The notes under the pieces are model-generated. The model saw only the letters and a list, made by a program, of their open reading frames with translations, had not been told where the DNA came from and did no database searches. Shown in pieces: positions 33,472-42,844 of a stretch of 64,000 bases of DNA. Numbering within the stretch: the first letter of the stretch is position 1; each line of letters begins with the position of its first letter. The translations under genes and the position numbers were made by a program. The stretch spans positions 30,824 to 94,823 of the forward strand of contig CAKZPB010000136.1 in the NCBI GenBank assembly GCA_937138395.1, written 5' to 3'. The DNA comes from an uncultured Pseudomonadota bacterium (GTDB lineage Bacteria; Pseudomonadota; Gammaproteobacteria; Xanthomonadales; Wenzhouxiangellaceae).

Positions 33472-34664
33472 GCAGCCCACTCCCGACGCTTGCGTGGCCG
33501 CGCCAGCTGCGCCTGATCCAGTTCCAGACCAATTTTCAGCACCAGGCCCAGCGCCAACATCGTCATCATCAGGCTGCTGCCGCCTGCCGACACGAGCGGC
33601 AGGGTCAAACCCTTGGTTGGCAACAGGCTGAGATTCACGCCCATGCTGATCAGCGCCTGCAGTCCGATCCAGAGTCCGATGCCGTAACAAGTAAAGGACG
33701 CAAAGTGGCGCTCGGCACGCTGCGCTTTCAGGCCAATGCGGAAGATTCGCACCACCAGCACAGCAAATAGACTCAACACCAGCACGATGCCGATCAGGCC
33801 CAATTCTTCGGCCAGAATTGCAAAGATAAAATCGGTGTGCGCTTCCGGCAGGTAGAACAGCTTCTGCACGCTTTCACCGATTCCCACGCCGGAAATCTGG
33901 CCGCGACCAATCGCGATTTGCGCCTGGACCAGCTGGAAGCCGGCGTTGAATGGATCGGAAAACGGATCGCCCAGAATCGCAATACGCCGCAGGCGATAGG
34001 GTTCGAGGGCTGCAAACGTCAACAGCGGCAATGCGCTCAAACCAAGCAACGCCAGGTAGCGCCAGGCAGCACCGGCCAACCAGACCATGCCGCCGATGAT
34101 GGCCATGATGACCACGGCTGAGCCCATGTCGGGTTGCTGCAATAGTATTGCCGCGATCAAGCCGCCGATCAGAATCGGCTTGAAGGTTTCCATGAAGCCG
34201 GTACGACCCAGCGTCGGGCGCCTGGCCAGGTAGCCGGCCACGAATACAATCATCAACAGCTTGACGGCCTCGACCGCCTGAAAACGGAACAAGCCGAGAT
34301 TGATCCAGCGCGTGGCGCCGTTGACCTTGTGCCCCAGGCCCGGAATGAAGACCAGTGCCAGCAGTACCAGTGACGCCAACAGGCACCAGTGGCCGTAACG
34401 TTCGAGCCACTCGCTTTTGATCAGGTGGCAACCGGCTGCCAGTACCAGGCCAAAGCTGATGAACATCAAGTGGCGGCTCAGAAAATGCCATTCACCAACG
34501 GCATATTTCTCGGCTACAGCGACCGATGTCGAGGCCACCATGATGATGCCGACCGCAATCAGACCCAGCGCTGCCAACACCAGCGTCTGGTCGAACTGCC
34601 ACTGGCGAATGGGCTCACCCGAGCGGCGCGCCTGTCGACGAGATGTGCGAACGGAAGCCGTCAT
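33468..34664 (-). CDS. ftsW: peptidoglycan glycosyltransferase FtsW
   Basis: SEDS protein; GARRWI-like NGATRWINLG, LPTKGLTLPLVSAGGSSLM. Confidence 0.97.
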   Translation of the reverse strand: MTASVRTSRRQARRSGEPIRQWQFDQTLVLAALGLIAVGIIMVASTSVAVAEKYAVGEWHFLSRHLMFISFGLVLAAGCHLIKSEWLERYGHWCLLASLVLLALVFIPGLGHKVNGATRWINLGLFRFQAVEAVKLLMIVFVAGYLARRPTLGRTGFMETFKPILIGGLIAAILLQQPDMGSAVVIMAIIGGMVWLAGAAWRYLALLGLSALPLLTFAALEPYRLRRIAILGDPFSDPFNAGFQLVQAQIAIGRGQISGVGIGESVQKLFYLPEAHTDFIFAILAEELGLIGIVLVLSLFAVLVVRIFRIGLKAQRAERHFASFTCYGIGLWIGLQALISMGVNLSLLPTKGLTLPLVSAGGSSLMMTMLALGLVLKIGLELDQAQLARPRKRREWAA

Positions 34665-35740
34665 CAGCGCACCTTCAACGTCGCCAGACTGATCAGTACG
34701 AGCATTACCGATATGATCCAGAATCGAACAATCACTTTCGGCTCTGGCCAGCCTTTCAACTCGAAGTGGTGATGAATGGGCGCCATCCGGAAGACGCGTC
34801 TACCGGTCAGCTTGAAGGAAATCACCTGGATTATGACCGACAGCGTCTCGATGACGAAAATGCCGGCCATCAACACAAACACCAGCTCCTGTCGAACGAT
34901 AACGGCTATCAGACCGAGCGCAGCACCCATCGACAGCGCGCCCACGTCACCCATGAACACCTGAGCCGGATAGGTATTGAACCAGAGAAATCCGAGTCCG
35001 GCACCCGCCAGCGCGGCGCAGAAAATGGCCACTTCACCTGCGCCAGGTATGTATGGAAAACCAAGATATTCGGCAAAGATGGTATTGCCGGTGGCATAGG
35101 CAAAGATGCCCAGGCCCAGTGCAACCATGACCGCCGGAACGATCGCCAGGCCGTCCAGACCGTCAGTCAGGTTGACCGCATTCGACGAACCGACGATCAC
35201 GAAGTAGGTCAGGATGACGAAGCCGAAACCGAGCGGAATTGCAACATCCTTGAAGAACGGCACCAGCAGTTCGGTGGCGCCTGGCACGTCGGCCGTAAAG
35301 TACAGAAACAGCGCCGCCGCCAGGGCAGCAATCGACTGCAGCGTGTATTTGGCCAGTGCCGTCAGCCCACGCGAGTCGTTCTGCTTGAGCTTGTGATAAT
35401 CATCAACAAAGCCGATGGCACCAAATGCAGACGTCACAAACAGTACGGTCCAGACATATCGGTTAGCCAGATCGGCCCACAACAGCGTCGCGACCACGAT
35501 CGATATCAGTATCAAGGCGCCGCCCATGGTTGGCGTTCCGGCCTTGTCAAAATGTGTTTGCGGACCGACTTCACGGATCGGCTGGCCCAGCTTCCGCGCC
35601 GTCAGGTAACGGATGAACATCGGCCCGATGGTCAGCGAAACCAGCAACGCCGTCAGCGCAGCCATGATTGTCCTGAACGTGATGAAGCCAAACAGGGCGA
35701 CTTCCAGGGCCAGCAGCTGTTCAAACAGGTACATCAACAT
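34664..35740 (-). CDS. mraY: phospho-N-acetylmuramoyl-pentapeptide transferase
   Basis: [43 protein letters not shown]-terminal [24 protein letters not shown]. Confidence 0.98.
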   Translation of the reverse strand: MLMYLFEQLLALEVALFGFITFRTIMAALTALLVSLTIGPMFIRYLTARKLGQPIREVGPQTHFDKAGTPTMGGALILISIVVATLLWADLANRYVWTVLFVTSAFGAIGFVDDYHKLKQNDSRGLTALAKYTLQSIAALAAALFLYFTADVPGATELLVPFFKDVAIPLGFGFVILTYFVIVGSSNAVNLTDGLDGLAIVPAVMVALGLGIFAYATGNTIFAEYLGFPYIPGAGEVAIFCAALAGAGLGFLWFNTYPAQVFMGDVGALSMGAALGLIAVIVRQELVFVLMAGIFVIETLSVIIQVISFKLTGRRVFRMAPIHHHFELKGWPEPKVIVRFWIISVMLVLISLATLKVR

Positions 35741-37116
35741 GATGTTGCGCTCCATTGCTGAAGTGCTGCCACAACACGCTCCATGCCCAACGAACGTGAG
35801 CCCTTGACCAGTATCGTGGTCGTCTCTGACCGCTGGCTCTCGAGGAACGCATGCAATGCGTCGATCAGAGCTTCCAGATCCTGAAACGCGCGACCTGGCC
35901 CGTTGAACTCGGCCTGTGCCAGGCACGCTTTTGGACCCAAAGTAAACAATGCGTCCAGCCCAAGCTCACGCGCCCGCCGGCCAATCTGAACATGTTCGGC
36001 ATCCGCCTGGTCAGCCAGTTCAGCCATATCGCCGATAACCACGCAGCTTGTACCCGCCTGCGCGGCCAGAACGTCAAGCGCGGCGCGCATCGAGGCCGGA
36101 TTGGCGTTGTAGCTGTCGTCCAGAACCGTCAGTTGATCGGACAAGCTCAAGCGAGTCAATCGGCCCTCTTCGGCCCGGGTTTGTGCAAGCCCCAGCGCAA
36201 TCGTATTCAAGTCAATGCCCAGCCCGAGAGCGGCAGCCGTTGCCGCTAGCGCATTCAGTTGATTGTGCTGGCCGGGCAAATTCAGCTCGAGCATGAATTC
36301 ACCTTCCGGTGTTTGCACCTGCTGCTGGTCCAAGCGCACGTCGGCCTCCGCGTGCAATCCAAAGCTGATGATGCGAGCCGGCCTGGCCTGGTCCAGCCAG
36401 TAGCTGAAAAAACGATCGTCTCGATTGATCACAGCCACGTCATTGCCACCCAGATCGGTGAACAATTCGCCCTTGGTCGCGGCCACGCCTTCAACGCTGC
36501 CCAGGCCTTTCAGATGGGCGGCCGATGCATTGGTGACCACGCCGATATTCGGTTGAGCAAGGCCGGCAAGGTAGGTAATATCGCCCGGCTTGGCGCAACC
36601 CATTTCGAGAATTGCAAACTGATGCTCGGCGGACAACTGCGCCAGTGTCAACGGGAGGCCCAATTCATTGTTGTAATTACCAGGGGTGGCCAGGTATGCG
36701 TGATTCTTCTGATTGTTCTCGTTCTCGTTATTCTTTTTTGCATACCTGGCCACAATCGAAGCGATCATGTTCTTGACGGTGGTCTTGCCGTTGCTGCCCG
36801 TTATTCCGACAACTTGAAGATCGAGGTTTTTGCGCCACGCTGCGGCCAGTTGGCCCATGGCCTGAAGCACATCGGAGACCTGGATTTGAGCCAGCTCACT
36901 GGCCACGTGTTTGCTGACCAATGCGCCGGCAGCCCCACGGTCTCGTGCGTCATGGATAAAGTCATGTCCATCCACATGCGCACCCGGCAATGCCGCGTAC
37001 AGGGCATTCGGGCCCAGGCGACGTGAATCATGGCTGAGGCCGCGGAACCGGCCGTTCGCACCGTGCAGCTGTCCGTTGACGATTGAACAGGCCTGACTCA
37101 GTGAATAGTCGATCAT
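35734..37116 (-). CDS. murF: UDP-N-acetylmuramoyl-tripeptide--D-alanyl-D-alanine ligase
   Basis: [32 protein letters not shown]. Confidence 0.97.
   Translation of the reverse strand: MIDYSLSQACSIVNGQLHGANGRFRGLSHDSRRLGPNALYAALPGAHVDGHDFIHDARDRGAAGALVSKHVASELAQIQVSDVLQAMGQLAAAWRKNLDLQVVGITGSNGKTTVKNMIASIVARYAKKNNENENNQKNHAYLATPGNYNNELGLPLTLAQLSAEHQFAILEMGCAKPGDITYLAGLAQPNIGVVTNASAAHLKGLGSVEGVAATKGELFTDLGGNDVAVINRDDRFFSYWLDQARPARIISFGLHAEADVRLDQQQVQTPEGEFMLELNLPGQHNQLNALAATAAALGLGIDLNTIALGLAQTRAEEGRLTRLSLSDQLTVLDDSYNANPASMRAALDVLAAQAGTSCVVIGDMAELADQADAEHVQIGRRARELGLDALFTLGPKACLAQAEFNGPGRAFQDLEALIDALHAFLESQRSETTTILVKGSRSLGMERVVAALQQWSATSC
36687..36752 (-). repeat. 66-bp palindrome-bounded in-frame insertion inside murF
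   Basis: 13-bp perfect inverted repeats TGGCCAGGTATGC (36687-36699) and GCATACCTGGCCA (36740-36752) around a 40-bp A/G-rich (coding strand) core encoding [12 protein letters not shown]. Confidence 0.85.
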
Positions 37117-38564
37117 GCGGCCTCCGCCAGTAGCGCCTGGGCCGTTGACAAATCAGAGAAGGTCCGACTGTCATCGCCAATGATCTGTTCTGATTCGTGG
37201 CCTTTGCCTGCCAGCAGCACTACATCGTTGCCGGCGGCTTCGCCAATCGCCAATTCGATGGCTCGAGCCCGATCGCGCTGCACGACGCTGCGGGCCGGTC
37301 TGACCATGCCGGCTTGAATCTCGCGAATAATGCCGAGCCCATCTTCATGGCGCGGATTGTCGTCGGTGATGATGACCCGATCCGCCAGTGCTTCGGCAAT
37401 TCGGCCCATCATCGGTCGCTTGGCCCGGTCACGCTCACCACCGCAGCCAAACACGCAGATCAATCTTCCAGAAATGAGCTCGCGCAAACTCTGCAGCGCA
37501 TTCTCCAGCGCATCCGGGGTATGCGCATAGTCCACAACGACCACTTGGCCTGCGGGGCCGGTCAATGGATTCATGCGCCCGGGCACCGGCTCGAGATCAG
37601 CAATGATATCGGCGATGTCCTGATGACTTGCGCCGCGTGACTCGAGTACGGCCGCTACAACCATCAGGTTCAATAGGTTGACCTGCCCGATCAGCCGGCT
37701 GTGCAGCGTCAGACGTCCGGTGGGTAGCTGGAGGTCGATCCATTGTCCTTCGAGCGAAGCTTTGCGTACCTCAGCCCAGACATCCGGGTCATGCGATGAC
37801 TTCATGCCGAACCGGACCAGGCCCGATCGACCGGACAATTCCTGAGCCAGTTCGCGCCCAAATTCGTCGTCTACGCAAATCAGCTGTTGGCGGCTCGAAT
37901 AGTCACGGAACAGCCGGGCTTTTGCCGCCGCATAGTTCTCAAGATTGCCGTGGTAATCGAGGTGATCGTGGCCGAGATTGGTAAAAATGACCGTATCGAA
38001 TTCAAGCCCTGCCAAGCGCTGCTGATCGAGCGCGTGCGAAGAGGCTTCGATGGCGATCCGCGCAATGCCATCGCGTTTCAATGCGGCCAGCGTTCGATAC
38101 AAACTCAGGATGTCGGGCGTGGTGTGTGTACCGCTGGCAAAGTTGGCCGGACGCCCTGTGCCCAGCGTACCGATCATGCCGCCGTCCAAGGCCTGCGCGA
38201 GTAACCAGGCCACTGAGCTCTTGCCGTTGGTGCCGGTGACGGCATACAGATCCAGCCCGGCGGCAGGATCCTGCCAGCAGCGCCTTGCAAGATCGCCCAG
38301 TCGTGAAGACAGGCAGTGGACCTGAATAAAACGGCGATCATCGGGCGCGCTGGTCTGACCATCGTGCAATACCACTGCTGCACCGCTGTCCAGGGCCTGC
38401 CCGGCAAACTGCAGGCCATGGTGCTGCTGTCCGGCCAATGCAACGAATGCATCGCCCGGCTCGATACGTCGGCTATCCAGGCTCAGATTGCCGATATTCA
38501 GCCCGATCAGCTTCGGGTCCAGGTCCTGCGCCCAATCGTGCACTAGATCTTCAAGCCGGATCAT
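37113..38564 (-). CDS. murE: UDP-N-acetylmuramoyl-tripeptide synthetase MurE
   Basis: AVTGTNGKSSVAWLLAQALD; VVDYAHTPDALENAL; VIITDDNPRHED. Confidence 0.97.
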   Translation of the reverse strand: MIRLEDLVHDWAQDLDPKLIGLNIGNLSLDSRRIEPGDAFVALAGQQHHGLQFAGQALDSGAAVVLHDGQTSAPDDRRFIQVHCLSSRLGDLARRCWQDPAAGLDLYAVTGTNGKSSVAWLLAQALDGGMIGTLGTGRPANFASGTHTTPDILSLYRTLAALKRDGIARIAIEASSHALDQQRLAGLEFDTVIFTNLGHDHLDYHGNLENYAAAKARLFRDYSSRQQLICVDDEFGRELAQELSGRSGLVRFGMKSSHDPDVWAEVRKASLEGQWIDLQLPTGRLTLHSRLIGQVNLLNLMVVAAVLESRGASHQDIADIIADLEPVPGRMNPLTGPAGQVVVVDYAHTPDALENALQSLRELISGRLICVFGCGGERDRAKRPMMGRIAEALADRVIITDDNPRHEDGLGIIREIQAGMVRPARSVVQRDRARAIELAIGEAAGNDVVLLAGKGHESEQIIGDDSRTFSDLSTAQALLAEAA

Positions 38565-40282
38565 GGCTGAACCTCGCGCACGTCGACTCCGTTCTCGTTC
38601 AGCGCCATCAGGCCGTTCATGTCGTCGGGCGGCACGTTCATCAGGCGCAGTGCGTCTTTCATGACCTGGCCAAATAGAGGCGCCGCGACCAGGCCGCCGT
38701 AGTAGTCGCCGGCACTCGGCTCATTGACAACCGCGACCACAGCAATCCGCGGCCGAACCATTGGCGCAAAGCCCGCAATGCTGGCGACATACTTATTCGA
38801 GTAACCACCTGCGCTGGATTTACGCGACGTGCCGGTCTTGGCCGCAACGCGATAGCCGTCGACGGCAGCGCGGGTGGCCGTACCGCCCGTCTGCGTCACG
38901 GTTTCAAGCATCTGACTGACCTGCTCGGCCAGCAGAGGGTCGATCACCGCCTGCGGTGGATTATCCGAATCGAGGATAAAACTGGGCTGTCTTAAACGGC
39001 CTTGGTCGGCTATTGCCGCGATGGCACGCGCGAGCTGCAGCGGTGTCACCGACAGGCCGTAGCCATACGACAAAGTCGCCTGCTCCAGCTTGCGCCAGCG
39101 CTCGTGATCACGCAGGACTCCGGCCGATTCGCCGGGAAACCCGGTGCCGGTTACATCACCAAATCCCAACCTTGAATACATGCTCCACAAGTGGCTGGCA
39201 TCCATCGCCATGGCCAGCTGTACAATCCCGACATTGGATGATTTGGTCAGCAGCCCGGTGACCGACATTTCACCAAAGTTACGAATGTCGCGAATGGTAT
39301 GACCCGAGACCTGCATGGTGCCCGGTGAAGTGTCGACCAGCATCTCCGGGTGGGCGATACCGGCCTCCATGGCAGCTGCCACGACAAAGGGCTTGACGAT
39401 GGAACCGGGTTCAAGCACATCGGTCAGCGCACGATTGCGCATGCCGTCTGAACTGCGACTGCGCCCATTCGGGTTGTACGACGGATAGTTGACCATGGCC
39501 AGGACTTCACCGGTCGGAATATCCAGCACCACGACCGAGCCGGATCGAGCCTGGTGCCTTGCGATCGTCGCCATCAGTTCGCGGTAGGCCAGATCCTGCA
39601 GCCGACGATCAATGGTCAGCCTCAACTCACGACCGGGCAAGGCCTCACGGATCAGCTCGACGTCCTCGACGATGCGGCCCAGTCGATCCTGTATGACCCG
39701 CTTGGCGCCGGTCTGACCGGTCAACCAGTTGTCGTAGGCCAGCTCCAGCCCTTCCTGACCGACCTCGTCGATATTGGTGAAACCCACGACCTGGGAACTG
39801 ATTTCAGCAGTTGGATAAAAGCGCCGGTACTCGCGCTGCAGGAATACGCCAGGAATATCGAGTTCTCTGACCCGGTCGGCCAGGTGCGGTGGAATGCGGC
39901 GAATGATCCAGACAAACTGGCGGTCGGCGCGCTGGGTCAGGCGACGCTCGATGGCCTCGGCATCCTGACCGAGCAGGCTGGCCAGCATCGGGATCCGATC
40001 CGAAGCCTCCTGCAATAGCTCGCCGGGATGCGCCCAAACCGATTCGACCGGCGTCGATACGGCCAGCGGCTCGCCGTTTCGATCCACGATACTGCCGCGC
40101 ATGGTCGGAATTTCAACCTGGCGCAGGAATCGCGCTTCACCCTCGCCCTGCAGGAATTCTGTGTCGATGACCTGCAGCTTGACGGCCTGGGCCACCAGCA
40201 CAAAGCCGCACAGACCCATTCCAATCAGCAGCGCCAGTACGCGCCGCCGGCTGGTCACCAGGACTGCGTTCGGGTCAGCCAT
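38561..40282 (-). CDS. ftsI: peptidoglycan D,D-transpeptidase FtsI (PBP3)
   Basis: RGSIVDRNGEPLAVSTPVESVWAHP; KSSNVG; AKTGTSRK. Confidence 0.97.
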   Translation of the reverse strand: MADPNAVLVTSRRRVLALLIGMGLCGFVLVAQAVKLQVIDTEFLQGEGEARFLRQVEIPTMRGSIVDRNGEPLAVSTPVESVWAHPGELLQEASDRIPMLASLLGQDAEAIERRLTQRADRQFVWIIRRIPPHLADRVRELDIPGVFLQREYRRFYPTAEISSQVVGFTNIDEVGQEGLELAYDNWLTGQTGAKRVIQDRLGRIVEDVELIREALPGRELRLTIDRRLQDLAYRELMATIARHQARSGSVVVLDIPTGEVLAMVNYPSYNPNGRSRSSDGMRNRALTDVLEPGSIVKPFVVAAAMEAGIAHPEMLVDTSPGTMQVSGHTIRDIRNFGEMSVTGLLTKSSNVGIVQLAMAMDASHLWSMYSRLGFGDVTGTGFPGESAGVLRDHERWRKLEQATLSYGYGLSVTPLQLARAIAAIADQGRLRQPSFILDSDNPPQAVIDPLLAEQVSQMLETVTQTGGTATRAAVDGYRVAAKTGTSRKSSAGGYSNKYVASIAGFAPMVRPRIAVVAVVNEPSAGDYYGGLVAAPLFGQVMKDALRLMNVPPDDMNGLMALNENGVDVREVQP

Positions 40283-40544
40283 CTTCGAGCACCAACAAAC
40301 CCATTTGATCGGGTTCACTCATATTCAATGATTCAGCAGCCTGCTGCTCGATCCGGTGCGCTTCACCCAGCCAGGCCAGCTCGATCTGCAGGCGCGACCA
40401 TTCGACCTGGTGCTGATCCTGCAGCTGCGTTGCAGCCTCCAGCTCGATGAACAGCTGGCGCGATTCGTGCTTGAGCCCAACCAGGCTGATCGAGCTAGCA
40501 ACGACGCCCAGTAATACCACGATCAGCAGAATCCAGCGCGTCAT
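40275..40544 (-). CDS. ftsL: cell division protein FtsL
   Basis: Short single-TM protein with coiled coil between rsmH and ftsI. Confidence 0.9.
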   Translation of the reverse strand: MTRWILLIVVLLGVVASSISLVGLKHESRQLFIELEAATQLQDQHQVEWSRLQIELAWLGEAHRIEQQAAESLNMSEPDQMGLLVLEDG

Positions 40545-41485
40545 ACCGCTTGCTCCCGAGGCAGTTTTTCGGCCACGCGCATTTTCGACGAGCGCGCCCG
40601 TGGATTCCTTGCACACTCGGCATCATCCGGACGCACCAGCTTGCCGATCTTTTTCAATTGCGGTGAAAACTTCACTGCAACCGGGCTTCGTCGACTGGCC
40701 GGCGGCGGCACTGCAGCCCGATGGATGGCTTGCTTGACCAGCCGGTCTTCCAGTGAATGGAAACTGATCACAACGAGACGCCCTGCCGGAGCGAGCATGT
40801 CAATACCGTCTTCCAGCACTTGCTCGAGAACGTCGAGTTCATGATTGAGTGCAATGCGGATCGCCTGAAACGTTCTTGTGGCCGGATGAATGGCCGACGC
40901 GTTGCGGGCAGCTGGAGGCATGGCCTGTTCAATCACTTCCGCCAACTGCTGGGTGCGAACCAGCGGTGAGTGCTGCTGGGCCTCGATGATGGCGCGCGCG
41001 ATTCGGCCGGCGTAGCGCTCTTCCCCGAAATCCCGGATGACGCGTGTCAAGGTGGCTTGATCCACGTGAGCCAGCCATTCCGCAGCGCTGATTCCAGTAT
41101 CGGGGTTCATGCGCATATCCAGCGGCCCGTCGGTGCGAAAACTGAAGCCCCGCCCGGCATCGTCGAGTTGAGGCGAAGACACACCCAGATCGATCAGCAG
41201 GCCGTCGATCTGATGGTCCAGCCCCATCGAGTGGATCAACGACGACAGTTCGGAGAAATTACGCTGCGCCATCACTACCCGCTCATCACCTCGGTGTGCC
41301 TGTTCTGCATGGGCGATGGCGGTCGGGTCCTGATCCAACCCGATCAAGCGGCCGGCTGCACCCAGGCGATCAAGAATCGCGCGGCTGTGCCCCCCTCGAC
41401 CGTACGTTGCATCGATATAGATTCCGTCTTTACGCACCCTTAGCGCGTCCACTGCGGCCTCCAGTAATACCGGCACATGATCCAT
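40541..41485 (-). CDS. rsmH: 16S rRNA (cytosine1402-N4)-methyltransferase RsmH
   Basis: DHVPVLLEAAVDALRVRKDGIYIDATYGRGGHS; FHSLEDRLVK. Confidence 0.98.
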   Translation of the reverse strand: MDHVPVLLEAAVDALRVRKDGIYIDATYGRGGHSRAILDRLGAAGRLIGLDQDPTAIAHAEQAHRGDERVVMAQRNFSELSSLIHSMGLDHQIDGLLIDLGVSSPQLDDAGRGFSFRTDGPLDMRMNPDTGISAAEWLAHVDQATLTRVIRDFGEERYAGRIARAIIEAQQHSPLVRTQQLAEVIEQAMPPAARNASAIHPATRTFQAIRIALNHELDVLEQVLEDGIDMLAPAGRLVVISFHSLEDRLVKQAIHRAAVPPPASRRSPVAVKFSPQLKKIGKLVRPDDAECARNPRARSSKMRVAEKLPREQAV

Positions 41486-41498
41486 GCTCGCAAGCCGG

Positions 41499-41951
41499 TC
41501 ACAAGACCAATCGTGACATTTCGTCCGACGCCTGTTCCAACATGGATCGCTCTTCCTCAGCACGCCTCTGGCTGAGTACGTTTTCGTTCCAGACTTCGAA
41601 CCGCGCACCCATACCCATCAGCACGATCTTTTTTTCCAAACCGGCAAACTGCCGCAGACTCTGCGGCAACAGCAAGCGCGCACTTCCGTCCGGCTCGACC
41701 AGCGTGGCAGAGCCGACCAGCCGGCGCTGCAGGCTGCGGTGGCTAGGATTGAATGTTGAAAGCGCCATGACATCGTCACGCACTTTTTCCCACTCCGGTT
41801 CGGGATACAACCACAGACAACCACTGTCGAATGCGGAGTACGTCATCACCAAGCGATTGTCACAAACGTCCTCAACCGCAGGGCGATAGCGGGTCGGCAG
41901 CGCCATGCGGCCCTTGCTATCGAGATTGATGGACGTTTCTCCAAAAAACAT
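41499..41951 (-). CDS. mraZ: transcriptional regulator MraZ
   Basis: MFFGETSINLDSKGRMALPTRYR; two SpoVT/AbrB-like repeats. Confidence 0.97.
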   Translation of the reverse strand: MFFGETSINLDSKGRMALPTRYRPAVEDVCDNRLVMTYSAFDSGCLWLYPEPEWEKVRDDVMALSTFNPSHRSLQRRLVGSATLVEPDGSARLLLPQSLRQFAGLEKKIVLMGMGARFEVWNENVLSQRRAEEERSMLEQASDEMSRLVL

Positions 41952-41966
41952 GATCTGACCCTAAAT

Positions 41967-41991
41967 TTCCACTTTATCCCACAATTTCCCA
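41967..41991 (-). promoter_or_regulatory. MraZ box array (three TGGRA repeats at 10-bp spacing)
   Basis: Minus strand: TGGGA-AATTG-TGGGA-TAAAG-TGGAA just upstream of mraZ; matches the known TGGGN-N5 MraZ operator pattern. Confidence 0.85.
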
Positions 41992-42000
41992 CCTAGCGCC

Positions 42001-42029
42001 ACAATAGTGGCAAAACCCAATGCTGTCAA
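42001..42029 (-). promoter_or_regulatory. sigma-70 promoter of the dcw cluster
   Basis: Minus strand TTGACA - 17 bp - TATTGT immediately upstream of the MraZ boxes. Confidence 0.75.
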
Positions 42030-42213
42030 GCTTTTAGGTGGTGTGGGCGTCGTGATTCGGTGGCTTGATCAGCCCAGAACATGAAGCTGTTTTTAGCTAG
42101 TCTGCGTAAGCATCTGAAAAGCAGTCAAAAGACTGAATGTGCTATCCGGCTCGATATGGACGGCTGGTGCGGTGCACGCAGATTTTGTGTGGTTGAATTG
42201 AAACGATAAAAAA

Positions 42214-42568
42214 GGAGTCGGCCGATAAGCCGGGTTCTGTCAAGAACAGTCATTCATCTGGGACGATCGTCGCCGATCGCCTCGAGCAGCCTACCCGGAT
42301 GCGGCGCGGGCCACGCACTAGCATCCCTATTTGGCCTTGCTTCGAGTGGGGTTTGCCCTGCCATCAGCGGTTACCCGTGATGCGGTGCGCTCTTACCGCA
42401 CCTTTTCACCCTTACCCGGCAGCTCTAAACAGAGATGTCAGGCGGTTTGTTTTCTGTGGCACTTTCCGTAGACTCGCGTCTCCCAGGCGTTACCTGGCAC
42501 CCTGCCCTGTGAAGCCCGGACTTTCCTCTGCAGGCGCATAGCGCTACAGCGACTGTCTGGCCGACTCC
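42214..42568 (-). ncRNA. rnpB: RNase P RNA, type A
   Basis: Minus strand GAGGAAAGTCCGGGCT, GGAAAGTGCCACAGAAA, AGGGTGAAAAGGTGCGGTAAGAGCGCACC, GGCAAACCCC; termini GGAGTCGGCC…GGCCGACTCC pair. Confidence 0.97.
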
Positions 42569-42724
42569 TAGGTCAGGCATTATGCCAGTCATTGGCTCGA
42601 AAGCACGACAAACCGGTATTTTTTGCCCGGCCAGACACATCTGAGTAAACATGACCGGGTGGTATCATAGGCGTTAACGAGGGTTTCGAACATTGAATAC
42701 GCCAGGACAGATCGCAATCGGGTC

Positions 42725-42754
42725 TTGACGGGTGTGCTACTGTTGTAGTACACT
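42725..42754 (+). promoter_or_regulatory. sigma-70 promoter for the downstream lipoprotein gene
   Basis: TTGACG - 18 bp - TACACT. Confidence 0.55.
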
Positions 42755-42844
42755 AACTTTCAGGTTGTTGTTCTGACAGCAATCCTTGACAACCAGCGGA
42801 TGCTCAACCGCTTACATCCAGCTTGGGCCATTACAGGAGATCGA

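Noticed and set aside
34643-35761. 372-aa plus-strand ORF antisense to mraY
   Set aside because: Low-complexity Q/R/H-rich translation opposite a clearly conserved mraY.
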